Origin: an uncultured Roseburia sp.
Lineage (GTDB): Bacteria; Bacillota; Clostridia; Lachnospirales; Lachnospiraceae
DNA length: 38,685 nucleotides
Direction: 5' to 3'
Assembly: GCA_947652855.1 (NCBI GenBank)
Contig: CANTEO010000022.1
Location: 1 to 38,685, forward strand
Shown here: positions 16,067 through 24,843 of the stretch, one piece after another
Layout: each line of letters begins with the position of its first letter
Position numbering within the stretch: the first letter of the stretch is position 1
Translations under genes and position numbers: made by a program
Notes under the pieces: model-generated
What the model was told of the DNA's origin: nothing
Databases searched by the model: none
What the model saw: only the letters and a program-made list of their open reading frames with translations

Positions 16067-17929
16067 CTATTTTGGCGCATAGGTAGGGACCATTTTCTTG
16101 ACCCAGGCCTGAATGTCCTTCGGCTCGCTCACCACATATTCCTTCAGCTCCTCAAGCTGCTTTAGAAACTGCTCCTCATCCATCTCAATTGGCTTGCCAA
16201 TATGAATTAACCGGTTCTCAGTATCCTGCAGCCCCTCTTCTTCCATCAGCATCTCCTCATACAGCTTTTCACCGGGGCGCAGCCCTGTAAATGTAATCAT
16301 AATGTCCTCGTTTGGCTTATGCCCTGACAAAAGGATCAGGTTTTTCGCCAAATCCACAATCTTGACCGGCTCTCCCATATCGAGGATGAAAATCTCTCCT
16401 CCCTTTGCATATGCGCCCGCCTGAAGCACCAAAGACACGGCCTCCGGAATCGTCATAAAATAACGGATGATATCTGGGTGCGTCACCGTCACAGGCCCTC
16501 CCTGGGCAATCTGACGCTTAAAGAGAGGAATGACGCTGCCGTTGCTGCCAAGCACATTCCCAAACCGCACCGCCACAAATTCCGTTTTGGAACGCTTGTT
16601 ATATGTCTGAATGATCATTTCACAAATCCGCTTCGTCGCCCCCATAATATTCGTCGGGTTCACCGCCTTATCCGTGGAAATCATCACAAACCGCTTCACA
16701 TTCCACTGATCCGCCGCCTTCACGACCTTCCATGTGCCAAGCACGTTGTTTTTCACAGCCTCGTTTGGGCTTTCCTCCATCAATGGGACATGCTTGTGCG
16801 CCGCCGCATGGTAGACGATGTCCGGCTGATACTGCTGAAAGATCAAGTCAATGCGGCGTGTGTTTCGGACAGACGCCACCAGGGCCACCAGATTCAGATC
16901 CGGAAACTTTCGCAATAGCTCCTGTTGAATGTCATATAGGTTATTTTCATAAATGTCCACTACCACCAGCCGCCTTGGCCGATGCGCCGCGATCTGACGG
17001 CACAGCTCGCTCCCGATGGAGCCTCCTCCCCCCGTCACAAGCGCCGTCTTTCCAGATACATATTCCATAATCGAATCCAAATCCACCTTCACGGGATCCC
17101 GGCCAAGCAAGTCATTGACGTCAATGTCTTTCAAATTGCTGACGCTGACCTCTCCGTTGATGAACTGATAGATTCCCGGCACGCGCTTTAGCTCACATCC
17201 GGTCTCCTTACAGATGTCCAGAACCGACTTGATCTCCAACGCGCTCGCCGACGGCATCGCGACAATAATCTCGTCAATACATTTTTCCTTCGCCACCCGG
17301 ATAATGTCTTCCCTGTCCCCAACAATGCGGATCCCATGAATGTAATTTCCTATCTTCTTCTTGGAATCGTCAATCACGCACACCACGCGAAGATTCACAA
17401 ACCGGCTGTTGTTAATCTCCTTTATCAAGGCGTTTCCCGCGTCGCCCGCCCCAACAATCATAACCTTCTTCCGGCTCCATAAGTCTGCGTTTATATTAAT
17501 CAGGGAACGGGCCGCGCGGTATCCATACCGGCTGACAAATACAATGCTTAGCAAAAATATTCCGTACAGGACATAATAGCTGCGCGGCATTGGGGCCTTC
17601 ATTCCCCCGTGCGTCAGATAGACCAGGCAGGCCGTCACGACAGCGTCTGAGACGCACCCGGCGACAAGGTACATTAACTCCATCGCGCCCGCATACACCC
17701 AAAGGCTCGAATACAGACGGAACAGCCAAAAAAACACCAACGTGACTATAATCTCCATAAGAAGGATTTCCCAGGCCATTTCATAGTAGTTATCTGGTAT
17801 ATTGGATATTTGAAAGTCAAAGCGCACTGCCAGCGCAAGAAAGCTGGACGCCACTACAGCGCATATGTCATAACAGACCAAAAAAAATCTGCTGATCCAT
17901 AACATTTTATTGTTTACTAATTCAGACAT
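16067..17929 (-). CDS. Membrane-bound NDP-sugar 4,6-dehydratase (CapD/PglF/WbpM family)
   Basis: The 620-residue protein has four N-terminal membrane helices (about 10-135), a first Rossmann domain ('IVGAGDAGNALIKEI', from 158) and a catalytic SDR domain ('TGGGGSIGSELCRQ', from 299). In the active site 'STDKAVNP' is followed by Met429-Gly-Ala-Thr-Lys433: Met replaces the usual Tyr, as is known for the long WbpM/PglF subgroup. These enzymes convert UDP-GlcNAc to a 4-keto-6-deoxy sugar, feeding synthesis of FucNAc, QuiNAc or diamino sugars. No aminotransferase or reductase partner is visible nearby, so the final sugar is unknown. It is separated by 119 bp from the upstream gene and by 93 bp, with a promoter, from tagG. 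The ribosome site is weak (AGAAGAAAAG). Confidence 0.87.
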   Translation of the reverse strand: MSELVNNKMLWISRFFLVCYDICAVVASSFLALAVRFDFQISNIPDNYYEMAWEILLMEIIVTLVFFWLFRLYSSLWVYAGAMELMYLVAGCVSDAVVTACLVYLTHGGMKAPMPRSYYVLYGIFLLSIVFVSRYGYRAARSLININADLWSRKKVMIVGAGDAGNALIKEINNSRFVNLRVVCVIDDSKKKIGNYIHGIRIVGDREDIIRVAKEKCIDEIIVAMPSASALEIKSVLDICKETGCELKRVPGIYQFINGEVSVSNLKDIDVNDLLGRDPVKVDLDSIMEYVSGKTALVTGGGGSIGSELCRQIAAHRPRRLVVVDIYENNLYDIQQELLRKFPDLNLVALVASVRNTRRIDLIFQQYQPDIVYHAAAHKHVPLMEESPNEAVKNNVLGTWKVVKAADQWNVKRFVMISTDKAVNPTNIMGATKRICEMIIQTYNKRSKTEFVAVRFGNVLGSNGSVIPLFKRQIAQGGPVTVTHPDIIRYFMTIPEAVSLVLQAGAYAKGGEIFILDMGEPVKIVDLAKNLILLSGHKPNEDIMITFTGLRPGEKLYEEMLMEEEGLQDTENRLIHIGKPIEMDEEQFLKQLEELKEYVVSEPKDIQAWVKKMVPTYAPK

Positions 17930-18014
17930 CTTTTCTTCTTTCTTCCTTTTATTGTTTACTTCCTATTTTTGACGTTATGCTATGCTTCTTTGAAACGCAC
18001 GCTTACAAATATGG

Positions 18015-18047
18015 GGCGGCCAAAAAGGCCTGACGCATGAGGCCGCC
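18015..18047 (-). terminator. GC-rich hairpin after the GT2 gene, possible weak terminator
   Basis: GGCGGCC (18015-18021) and GGCCGCC (18041-18047) form a 7-bp inverted repeat starting one base after the GT2 stop codon. No clear U-tract follows on the minus strand. It may reduce read-through into the dehydratase gene or only mark the 3' end. Confidence 0.35.
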
Positions 18048-18048
18048 T

Positions 18049-18807
18049 CTACCAATATTTCTTCACCCCATTCACCGCATAGCATAGAAACAGATATGCC
18101 GCCCGCCATGCCGGGATTCCCATATGCCGGTACACCCCATACTGCATTTTAGCCGACTTTGCTTTATTTCTGGATTTCCCGCCCGCCGCCATCCTGGACT
18201 TAAGCAGCGGCTCGTTGACTCCATACGCTATCTTATATTTCTTCAAAAACTCAAGCCAAAGAATATAGTCTTCATGCAGCTCGTCATGGCGAAAGCAAAA
18301 CTCCCTTGCGATATCCGTCTTCATAAGGACAGAAGAGCAGGGGATGCAGTTCGTGCGAAGGAGCTTCTGATACGTCGTATGGCCCGGAACAGAGATCACC
18401 TTCCCCAAAGGGCTTCCGTCCTCCCGCATCAGCTCACGCCCGGAATATACAAGCAGCGCGTCCTTCTCCCGCATCAAATGAAGCTGCTTTGTAAGCTTGC
18501 CCTCCTCCCACCAGTCGTCTGCGTCCAAAAAGGCGACATATTCCCCATGCGCCATATGAAGGCCCACATTCCTGGACTCCGCCGCGCCCAGGTTCACCGG
18601 ATTCCTATGGCATATGACGCTGCGCGCCTCACCGCATTCTGCCTGACGCGCCAAAAACGCCTCCACTGCCTCCCCCGTTCCGTCGCCTGAGGCGTCGTCA
18701 ATGACAATTACCTCCAAATCCTCATGGACGTCCTGACGCAACGCCGAGCGCACTGCTTGCGCAATATATGCTTTGCAATTGTATGCGGGCATAATTACCG
18801 AAATCAT
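18049..18807 (-). CDS. GT2 family glycosyltransferase
   Basis: The 252-residue protein is a GT-A inverting glycosyltransferase: 'ISVIMPAYNCKAY' at the N-terminus, 'VIVIDDASGDGT' and 'NLGAAESRNVGL', then the metal site 'FLDADDWW', and 'HEDYILWLEFLKK' as the acceptor-side acidic motif. It probably adds one sugar to a lipid-linked intermediate at the inner membrane face, and its place right after the initiating sugar-phosphate transferase suggests an early, perhaps second, addition. The start at 18807 is set by AGGAG eight bases upstream; a longer open frame runs back into the preceding gene. The gap to that gene is 11 bp. Donor and acceptor cannot be read from sequence. Confidence 0.83.
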   Translation of the reverse strand: MISVIMPAYNCKAYIAQAVRSALRQDVHEDLEVIVIDDASGDGTGEAVEAFLARQAECGEARSVICHRNPVNLGAAESRNVGLHMAHGEYVAFLDADDWWEEGKLTKQLHLMREKDALLVYSGRELMREDGSPLGKVISVPGHTTYQKLLRTNCIPCSSVLMKTDIAREFCFRHDELHEDYILWLEFLKKYKIAYGVNEPLLKSRMAAGGKSRNKAKSAKMQYGVYRHMGIPAWRAAYLFLCYAVNGVKKYW

Positions 18808-18818
18808 CGTCTTCTCTC

Positions 18819-20189
18819 CTATTTCTGCAAAGCCGTCTTCTGCGAGCCCTCCACTCCCTCTGACTTCTCTTTTTGGAACAATATCTTTACCGTCAGCACA
18901 ATCAGCTTTATATCCAGCCAAATAGAATAATTTGAAATATAGCTCAAATCCAGCTTAAGCTTATCGTAAGGAGCCGTATTGTACTGCCCGTACACCTGAG
19001 CATAGCCCGTTAAGCCAGCCTTCACCTTGAGCCGGTACGGGAATTCCGGGATTGCCTTCGCGTACTCATTTGTAATCTCCGCCCGCTCCGGCCTTGGCCC
19101 CACCAAAGACATCTCTCCCTTTAAGATATTGAACAGCTGAGGCAGCTCGTCAAAATGAAGCCTGCGGATCAGCCTCCCAACCGGAGTGATGCGGCTGTCA
19201 TGCCGCTTGGCAAGCCTTGCGCCATGCTTTTCAGAATCCACTACCATGCTGCGGAATTTTAAAATCTGAAATTCCCTTCCTCCCATCGTCTGACGGCTCT
19301 GGGAATAAAATACCGGCCCGCTGTCATATGCCTTAATCGCCGCAGCAATCAATAGCATGACAGGCGAGGCAAGCAAAATGCCAACAAACGCGAACACGAT
19401 GTCCATGACCCGCTTCACAAACATTTGACGGTACGTTAAGCCATTATTGCGCAACAGCAAAAGCGGCGTGTCAAACAGGTCAATCTGTTCCGAATGAATG
19501 ACCATGATATCCGCTATTTTGGGAATGCAGTAGCAGCGGATATCTTTTTCAAAGCAGTATTTTATTAAGAGGTTCCTCTCCTTTGCAGGGATATCCCCAA
19601 CCAATACTGCGTCAAACTGCAGAATGCGCTCCCAAATCGCGTCCATGCCGGCGCTAAGCGGCATCTTCTCCTTCACCTGGAATTTGTCGCTCCTGGATTT
19701 TAGCTTGCGCAAAATCCCATTCGGGCTGACGTCGCCATACACCAACAGCATCTCATGCGGCGGATAGATGATGGCATAAATCCATCGCATAAACACTGCC
19801 CAGGCCAGCACGACCGTAAAATCCAGCCCGCTCAAAAGAAACAAAGGCCGGCTGTTCTCTAAAAACTTCCAATCCCCATTGATTAAGGAAAGCTGAAAAT
19901 ACGTCACGGCATTGACGCAAAAAATCGTCAAAACCTGGGAGTACATAATGTCCCATGTTTTCAAATATCCCACCTTCAACGCGCCGAACGCCCTGGAAAA
20001 CACCAGGATGAACGCCGCATACAGCGCGACAATAGCCCAGTTCCCCCTCCTCCAGTATTCCACCGGCATCAGGCCCTTATAATGGTTGTACCATAACCAC
20101 GCATAAAACCCTGTCTGAATCAGGACGATCAACAGCTTTGACCAAAACATAATCATGCGCTTGGTTTTTAAAGACGACGATATTTTCAT
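18819..20189 (-). CDS. Undecaprenyl-phosphate sugar-phosphate transferase (initiating enzyme, WbaP/WcaJ type)
   Basis: The 456-residue protein has about five membrane helices and a CoA-binding-like cytosolic domain in the N-terminal half. The C-terminal bacterial sugar transferase domain shows 'KRVMDIVFAFVGILLASP', 'DSGPVFYSQSRQ', 'LKFRSM', 'HFDELPQLFNILKGEMSLVG' beginning at the DELPQ helix, and PRPE. This is the polyprenyl-phosphate hexose-1-phosphate transferase catalytic block. It starts glycan assembly by placing a sugar phosphate on undecaprenyl phosphate. The second Met codon (20189) is preferred because GAGGG lies six bases ahead of it, whereas it abuts the first ATG at 20195. It sits 10 bp after the WbdD-like gene and 11 bp before a GT2. 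The sugar (Gal, Glc or an acetamido sugar) is not determined. Confidence 0.88.
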   Translation of the reverse strand: MKISSSLKTKRMIMFWSKLLIVLIQTGFYAWLWYNHYKGLMPVEYWRRGNWAIVALYAAFILVFSRAFGALKVGYLKTWDIMYSQVLTIFCVNAVTYFQLSLINGDWKFLENSRPLFLLSGLDFTVVLAWAVFMRWIYAIIYPPHEMLLVYGDVSPNGILRKLKSRSDKFQVKEKMPLSAGMDAIWERILQFDAVLVGDIPAKERNLLIKYCFEKDIRCYCIPKIADIMVIHSEQIDLFDTPLLLLRNNGLTYRQMFVKRVMDIVFAFVGILLASPVMLLIAAAIKAYDSGPVFYSQSRQTMGGREFQILKFRSMVVDSEKHGARLAKRHDSRITPVGRLIRRLHFDELPQLFNILKGEMSLVGPRPERAEITNEYAKAIPEFPYRLKVKAGLTGYAQVYGQYNTAPYDKLKLDLSYISNYSIWLDIKLIVLTVKILFQKEKSEGVEGSQKTALQK

Positions 20190-20199
20190 ACACATCCCT

Positions 20200-22080
20200 C
20201 TATTTATTCAAAATGCGTTTCAGCCTGTATTTCAGGTCAATCCTGGGCGCAAGCCACTTTGCCGCCGCAAGGCTCATGGAGTCCACGCGGACAGACAACT
20301 GCAGCGTTTTTTCCCCTTCCGGCATCTGCTCCAATAATATATTGGGGTCATCCGTGTCAAACAAGTACATATCCTTTTCCATCCTATGCCCGTTGCTGAC
20401 AAAAGGAAGGAGCTTGCCCTGACCTTGGCCTTCCGCAAAGGAAAGCGCCTCAATCTTTACCGTGCACGCCTCGCTGCCAGGGTCGATGCGCAGCCGCCTT
20501 ACGTCAGGCGCGACAGGAATTTCAAGCTGAAATGTGCCGTCAAGGGCCTTGCTGCGGTATGTCGCCACATCTGACTCACAAAACCCGTCCCCCCGGTCAA
20601 AATACACCTGCAGCGCCTGCCTGCGCCACACGCCGTCGATGACGTGGAGCATACTGCTGACATGATAGGCCGGCTTTCCGTATGCCTGGTAAAGCGAGCG
20701 GATCGGCGTATGCCCGTCCAGCACATATGCCTGAAAGGAACGCTCCATTTCCTCATAGGCGGCCAGCTCCTCCTCACAAATCCCGGCCTTTTGGTACAGG
20801 CCCGCCGGATTTAAGGCCCTGCGCGCTTCCGTCGTCTCCGCATAATAGCGGATTGTGCGGTACAGGATGAAATTGAGCGGGATTGGGAAAAAGAAGGACC
20901 ACTCATAGTCAATTAACGTCCATTCCCCCTTTTCCCCAATCATGATATTGGAAAAAATCATGTCGATGTCCCCTTCCGGGACGGCTGTAAGGCCATCCGG
21001 CAGCTTGGGGGCGCCAAACACCGCCTCAAACTCCGCCGTCCGCTCAAATGCCCGCAGGCCCTTGCATGAGCGGATTTCTTCCCATGCCTCAAGCATCCTC
21101 TCCACGGCCTTCCCATGCTCCCCGCATCCTATCAGCCGATCCAGCTCCTCCTCCATCGTATGGCCGCTTAAAAACGCAAATTCCGCCGCGTCTCCCCAAT
21201 CCATGCAGGCATTGACGGAAAAACGGCTGTCCGCATACAAGGCCGCAAGACGCTCCGCTATCTTTTTCAAGTTGAAAATCTGCGGCTGCGACGCCTGACT
21301 GTCCGCCGCCTTAATCAAATGGCGCCCTCCGTCCTCCGACGTTGTTACATACGTCCTAATGTTATGCGCCTTTCCCCTGTCGTTGGAAAATTTCACATAA
21401 GAAACCGTCTCCCCGCGCTCATTCAAAAACGAAGCTCTCCGATCCCTGCCTGCCACAATCAGATACCCATTCGAAAGCTCTTGAAACTTTCCCCGGGAAA
21501 GCGCGGCGTCAAACGCCTTTGCCTCGTCAAACAAAACCAGGCGCTCAGAATCAAAATTTCCAATTGCGTCGATCAATTCCCCTTGCTTGGGCAAAGTGTC
21601 ATCGGAATAAATGCTCATGGCAAAATAAATGTCCGGGAACGGATAATAAAATTTCTGCCATGCAAAGCCGGCCGCCGCAAGGGCAGAGGACAATTCTTCT
21701 TTTGTGCGTCCCGCAGAGCCGCCCAAAGCCTCCACGGAGCCAAAATAGCCGCCCTGGCCGATTCCCTTCGACCCGGCCAGGTACTTTAGCCCATACGCGT
21801 TCTCTGCGGCCAGGATCAGCTTTCCCGTCTCCTTTAAGCCGTCAAAACACTGCCTGGCCTCCTGCCAGGTAAGGTTCCCAAGGCTTATGACATAATCATA
21901 TCCCGCCCCCGGAGGGATCTCACCCGCCGCTCTCACGCAGACAGCCTCGCCCGCCATCTCCCGAAGCTTCCTCGCGATCACGTCGCCCTCTTCTCCCAGA
22001 TAGCAAACCCGATCCGTCTTTTGCATTGGGATCCATGCGACAATATTGGCCCTTAAGTGAGAAGTTTGAAAAATATCCAT
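20200..22080 (-). CDS. Methyltransferase-like/kinase-like multidomain protein, possible WbdD-type glycan capping enzyme
   Basis: The 626-residue protein has three regions. Residues 20-165 look like a class I SAM methyltransferase fold, but motif I is unusual (YLGEEGD rather than GxGxG); 'AENAYGLKYLAG' matches the segment after strand 4. Residues 205-480 look like an aminoglycoside-phosphotransferase-type kinase: Asp373 followed five residues on by Asn378 ('DIDMIFSNIMI'), then 'LIDYEW' with Asp391. Residues 510-600 look like a beta-sandwich. Methyltransferase plus kinase is the layout of E. coli WbdD, which caps O-antigen chains with methyl phosphate and sets their length. The neighbour upstream is an ABC ATPase with the Wzt-type domain that reads such caps. 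The SAM site may be dead. AGAGGG precedes the ATG by seven bases. Confidence 0.6.
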   Translation of the reverse strand: MDIFQTSHLRANIVAWIPMQKTDRVCYLGEEGDVIARKLREMAGEAVCVRAAGEIPPGAGYDYVISLGNLTWQEARQCFDGLKETGKLILAAENAYGLKYLAGSKGIGQGGYFGSVEALGGSAGRTKEELSSALAAAGFAWQKFYYPFPDIYFAMSIYSDDTLPKQGELIDAIGNFDSERLVLFDEAKAFDAALSRGKFQELSNGYLIVAGRDRRASFLNERGETVSYVKFSNDRGKAHNIRTYVTTSEDGGRHLIKAADSQASQPQIFNLKKIAERLAALYADSRFSVNACMDWGDAAEFAFLSGHTMEEELDRLIGCGEHGKAVERMLEAWEEIRSCKGLRAFERTAEFEAVFGAPKLPDGLTAVPEGDIDMIFSNIMIGEKGEWTLIDYEWSFFFPIPLNFILYRTIRYYAETTEARRALNPAGLYQKAGICEEELAAYEEMERSFQAYVLDGHTPIRSLYQAYGKPAYHVSSMLHVIDGVWRRQALQVYFDRGDGFCESDVATYRSKALDGTFQLEIPVAPDVRRLRIDPGSEACTVKIEALSFAEGQGQGKLLPFVSNGHRMEKDMYLFDTDDPNILLEQMPEGEKTLQLSVRVDSMSLAAAKWLAPRIDLKYRLKRILNK

Positions 22081-22093
22081 GCAAACGCCCTCT

Positions 22094-23350
22094 TTATTCT
22101 ACGGTAATCGCCGTATTCATATCGTAATATCCCACCGTGTTTTTGGTGGACACGACCGTTAGGCTGCATACGTCATACAGCCTGTGATATACGGTAAATT
22201 CTCCATGGGGATAGCCCGTGCAGCCCAAAGACAGCAGATATTCCCCGCCCTGAAGATCCATATCCTGCTGAAAGGAGATCACCTGCGTGTCCCCGGCTTT
22301 CTTCGGCGCAACCTCCACCTTCTCAAACATCGTGTTCGTCCCGCAAAGCTCAATGCCAAGCAGATTCTTAAAGGAAAAGGCAAAAATCGGCTCTGCGATG
22401 TCCTCATGGAACCGCACCTTCATCTTCACGGTCATTTTGCTGCCTTTTTCAACGACGTTCGTATAATTGCCCTTATCGTCCACAAACACGAAGTCAATGA
22501 TTTCCGCTTTTTTGCTTCCGTACTCCAAGACCTCCGGATTGACCGTAAGCGCGCTGCGCCACAACGCCTCACCGCCTTTTTGCTCCCAAAGGGCTTTGCC
22601 CTCATTGTCTTCCAATTGGTTCACCAAAACGCGCTTATACAGATCCACCGCCTCTTTTGGCGTCCCCTCAAACAGCTTATGACCTTTATTTAACAGGATG
22701 GCCCTGTCGCAGTATTTTGTGATGCTCCCCAAGTCATGGCTGACGAACAGGATCGTCTTGCCCATTTTTTTAAAGTCCTCAAATTTATGGTAGCATTTGG
22801 ACTGGAAAAACACGTCGCCTACGGAAAGCGCCTCATCGACAATTAAAATCTCCGGGTCAATATTGATGGCGACGGCAAAGGCCAGACGGACAAACATACC
22901 GGAAGAATACGTCTTGACTGGCTGGTTTACGAAATCACCGATGTCGGCAAACTCTAAAATATCCGAAAGCCTCCTGTCAATCTCCTCTTTCGTAAAGCCA
23001 ATCATCGTGCCGTTCAAATAGACGTTTTCGATTCCGGTATATTCCATGTTGAATCCGGCCCCAAGCTCCAAAAGCGCGGAAATCCGCCCATCCACTTTGA
23101 CGGCGCCGCTGCTTGGGCTTAACACTCCGGTTATAATTTTTAAAATAGTGGACTTTCCTGAGCCGTTTGTCCCGATAATTCCAACGGTTTCACCCTTTTT
23201 GATTTGAAAATCCAGGCCCTCCAGCGCAAAATGCTCCCTATAACGCTGCTTCTTTGTCAGGCCAAGCGCATCCTTGAGCCGATCCCGCTGGCGGCTGTAC
23301 AGGCGGTAAACTTTACTGACATGATCCACTTGAATTGCAATCTCATCCAT
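22094..23350 (-). CDS. Polysaccharide ABC exporter ATPase with C-terminal Wzt-type carbohydrate-binding domain
   Basis: The 418-residue protein has an ABC ATPase domain (Walker A GTNGSGKST at 60-68, 'TYSSGMFVRLAFA' signature, 'ILIVDEALSVGD' Walker B, 'FVSHD' switch) and, after about residue 265, a second domain of roughly 150 residues rich in beta strands. That second part matches the Wzt C-terminal domain, which in Gram-negative O-antigen exporters binds the terminal cap on the finished chain. The protein drives the permease encoded 15 bp upstream. Its presence next to a WbdD-like gene suggests export licensed by chain-end recognition. The polymer is likely the rhamnose-containing one, since rmlB-A-C lead this unit. 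AGGGGG precedes the ATG at 23350 by eight bases. Confidence 0.88.
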   Translation of the reverse strand: MDEIAIQVDHVSKVYRLYSRQRDRLKDALGLTKKQRYREHFALEGLDFQIKKGETVGIIGTNGSGKSTILKIITGVLSPSSGAVKVDGRISALLELGAGFNMEYTGIENVYLNGTMIGFTKEEIDRRLSDILEFADIGDFVNQPVKTYSSGMFVRLAFAVAINIDPEILIVDEALSVGDVFFQSKCYHKFEDFKKMGKTILFVSHDLGSITKYCDRAILLNKGHKLFEGTPKEAVDLYKRVLVNQLEDNEGKALWEQKGGEALWRSALTVNPEVLEYGSKKAEIIDFVFVDDKGNYTNVVEKGSKMTVKMKVRFHEDIAEPIFAFSFKNLLGIELCGTNTMFEKVEVAPKKAGDTQVISFQQDMDLQGGEYLLSLGCTGYPHGEFTVYHRLYDVCSLTVVSTKNTVGYYDMNTAITVE

Positions 23351-23365
23351 TTTGAGCGCCCCCTC

Positions 23366-24202
23366 TTAAAGCACATCCGCGAAATGCGTCCTTAGCTTCC
23401 GAAATACATAGTTTCCAAACCACAGGCAAAGCGCCGTGACTGCCCAAAAATACGCCGTCAGGAAAGGCCGATCCCAAATGGCTGTCTTTTGAATCAGCGA
23501 ATCCCGGTAGCCCTGGACGATATAATACAATGGGTTCAGCTTTAAGATCCGCTTAAACATCGGTCCAATGTTCATTGTGTCAATATTCCACATAATCGGC
23601 GTCACCCATACGCCCACCTGCAGCGCAATGCCAATGACCTGGTTTAAGTCACGGAAAAAAACGACAAGCGCGCTTGTCAGGTACGTAAGGCCCGTCACAA
23701 ACAGGAACAGGCAGGCGGAATAATACAAAATCTGCAATGTGAAGCCATCCGGGAAATAGCCGTAAATCGCAAACAAAAACACCGTAAACGCCACGAAGAA
23801 CAGATGCACGAAAACCGCGGAGGCCACTTTCACAATCGGCAGGTCTTCAATCTGAAACACGACCTTCTTCACCAAATAGGAATAGTCAAGGAGCGCCCTT
23901 GTGCCGCCGCTAAGCGCGTCGTTGAAAAAAAACCATGGCACCATCCCGGCGATTAAATAAAGCACGAACGGCGCCTCCTCGCCCGACGCGGAAACGCCTG
24001 TGTCCGGCTTAAAGCCCTTCTCAAATACAAACCAGTAAACCAAAATCGTGACGATTGGCTGCACGAAGGCCCAGAAAATCCCCAGGTAAGAGCCTGCGAA
24101 CTTCGTCTTAAAGTCATTGACGGAAAGCCGTCCAATCAGCTTCCTGTCTGCCAAAACGTTGATCAGCGACAGGCCCCGCTCCCTTTTCTTTTCCCTTTCC
24201 AT
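23366..24202 (-). CDS. ABC-2 type polysaccharide export permease (Wzm-like)
   Basis: The 278-residue protein has six membrane segments and the Wzm/TagG hallmarks: amphipathic 'DFKTKFAGSYLGIFWAFVQP' ahead of the first helix, 'VVFFRDLNQVIGIALQVG' and 'LNPLYYIVQGYRDSL' near the C-terminus. It forms the membrane channel of the second exporter with the Wzt-type ATPase that follows. The start at 24202 is preferred because GAGGA stands six bases upstream; the longer frame from 24235 has no ribosome site. It follows rmlC by 43 bp in the rml unit. It is only distantly similar to the TagG-like permease at 15182-15973, so the two exporters are not a recent duplication. Confidence 0.87.
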   Translation of the reverse strand: MEREKKRERGLSLINVLADRKLIGRLSVNDFKTKFAGSYLGIFWAFVQPIVTILVYWFVFEKGFKPDTGVSASGEEAPFVLYLIAGMVPWFFFNDALSGGTRALLDYSYLVKKVVFQIEDLPIVKVASAVFVHLFFVAFTVFLFAIYGYFPDGFTLQILYYSACLFLFVTGLTYLTSALVVFFRDLNQVIGIALQVGVWVTPIMWNIDTMNIGPMFKRILKLNPLYYIVQGYRDSLIQKTAIWDRPFLTAYFWAVTALCLWFGNYVFRKLRTHFADVL

Positions 24203-24245
24203 ACGCTTTCCTCTTAATATTTCCTCGTTTCCCATCCAAGGCAGC

Positions 24246-24830
24246 TTACGCTTTGGATGGACGGTTATTGCAATATTCCTGAATGCCGCCCCACAATTTG
24301 TCCTTATCTGACAAAATCAAATCATGCTCATCCATGCCTTCCGGCATCGGCCATTCCACGCCAATCTTAGGATCCTTCCATAACAGCCCGCCCTCGTCAT
24401 TTGGGTGGTAAAAATCCGTCACCTTATAGCAAAACTGAGCGTCCTCGCTTAAGACAACAAATCCATGGGCGAATCCCTTCGGGATGAAAAACTGCTTTTT
24501 GTTTTCCGCGGAAAGCGTCACGCCAAACCACTTCCCAAACGTCTCAGAGCCTTCCCGCAAATCCACCGCCACGTCAAATACCTCGCCGGAAATTACACGC
24601 ACCAGCTTGTCCTGCGGATAGTTGATTTGAAAATGCAGGCCGCGCAGCACGCCTTTTTTGGAGGACGATTGGTTGTCCTGCACGAACGTGCAGTCAATGC
24701 CCGCCTCCTTAAAGTCGTTGTAATTGTAAGTCTCCATAAAATAGCCGCGCTCGTCCCCAAAGACGGCTGGCTCTATCACTTTTAACCCTGCAATCCCATT
24801 GCAGTCCGACGTCACTTTTATCTTTCCCAT
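24246..24830 (-). CDS. rmlC: dTDP-4-dehydrorhamnose 3,5-epimerase RmlC
   Basis: The 194-residue protein is a cupin-fold RmlC: 'GVLRGLHFQ' carries the catalytic His66, 'PQDKLVRV' contains the active-site Lys, 'FDVAVDLREGSETFGKW' and 'IPKGFAHGF' are family motifs, and 'YKVTDFYHP' holds the catalytic Tyr region. It epimerises C3 and C5 of dTDP-4-keto-6-deoxyglucose, the third step of dTDP-L-rhamnose synthesis in the cytosol. The start at 24830 follows GGGAGG by six bases. It lies 13 bp after rmlA, so the two are probably co-translated. The length is normal for the family. All four rml enzymes are present in the window, though rmlD lies upstream of the rmlB promoter. Confidence 0.95.
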   Translation of the reverse strand: MGKIKVTSDCNGIAGLKVIEPAVFGDERGYFMETYNYNDFKEAGIDCTFVQDNQSSSKKGVLRGLHFQINYPQDKLVRVISGEVFDVAVDLREGSETFGKWFGVTLSAENKKQFFIPKGFAHGFVVLSEDAQFCYKVTDFYHPNDEGGLLWKDPKIGVEWPMPEGMDEHDLILSDKDKLWGGIQEYCNNRPSKA

Positions 24831-24843
24831 ACGTATCCTCCCA

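Noticed and set aside
16054..16080. Inverted repeat around the end of the dehydratase gene as a terminator
   Set aside because: The CCAAAA/TTTTGG stem overlaps the stop codon, contains a bulge when extended, and no T-run follows on the minus strand.
18124..18690. Plus-strand open frame of 188 codons
   Set aside because: It is antisense to the GT2 gene at 18049-18807, whose motifs are intact, and encodes no recognisable protein.
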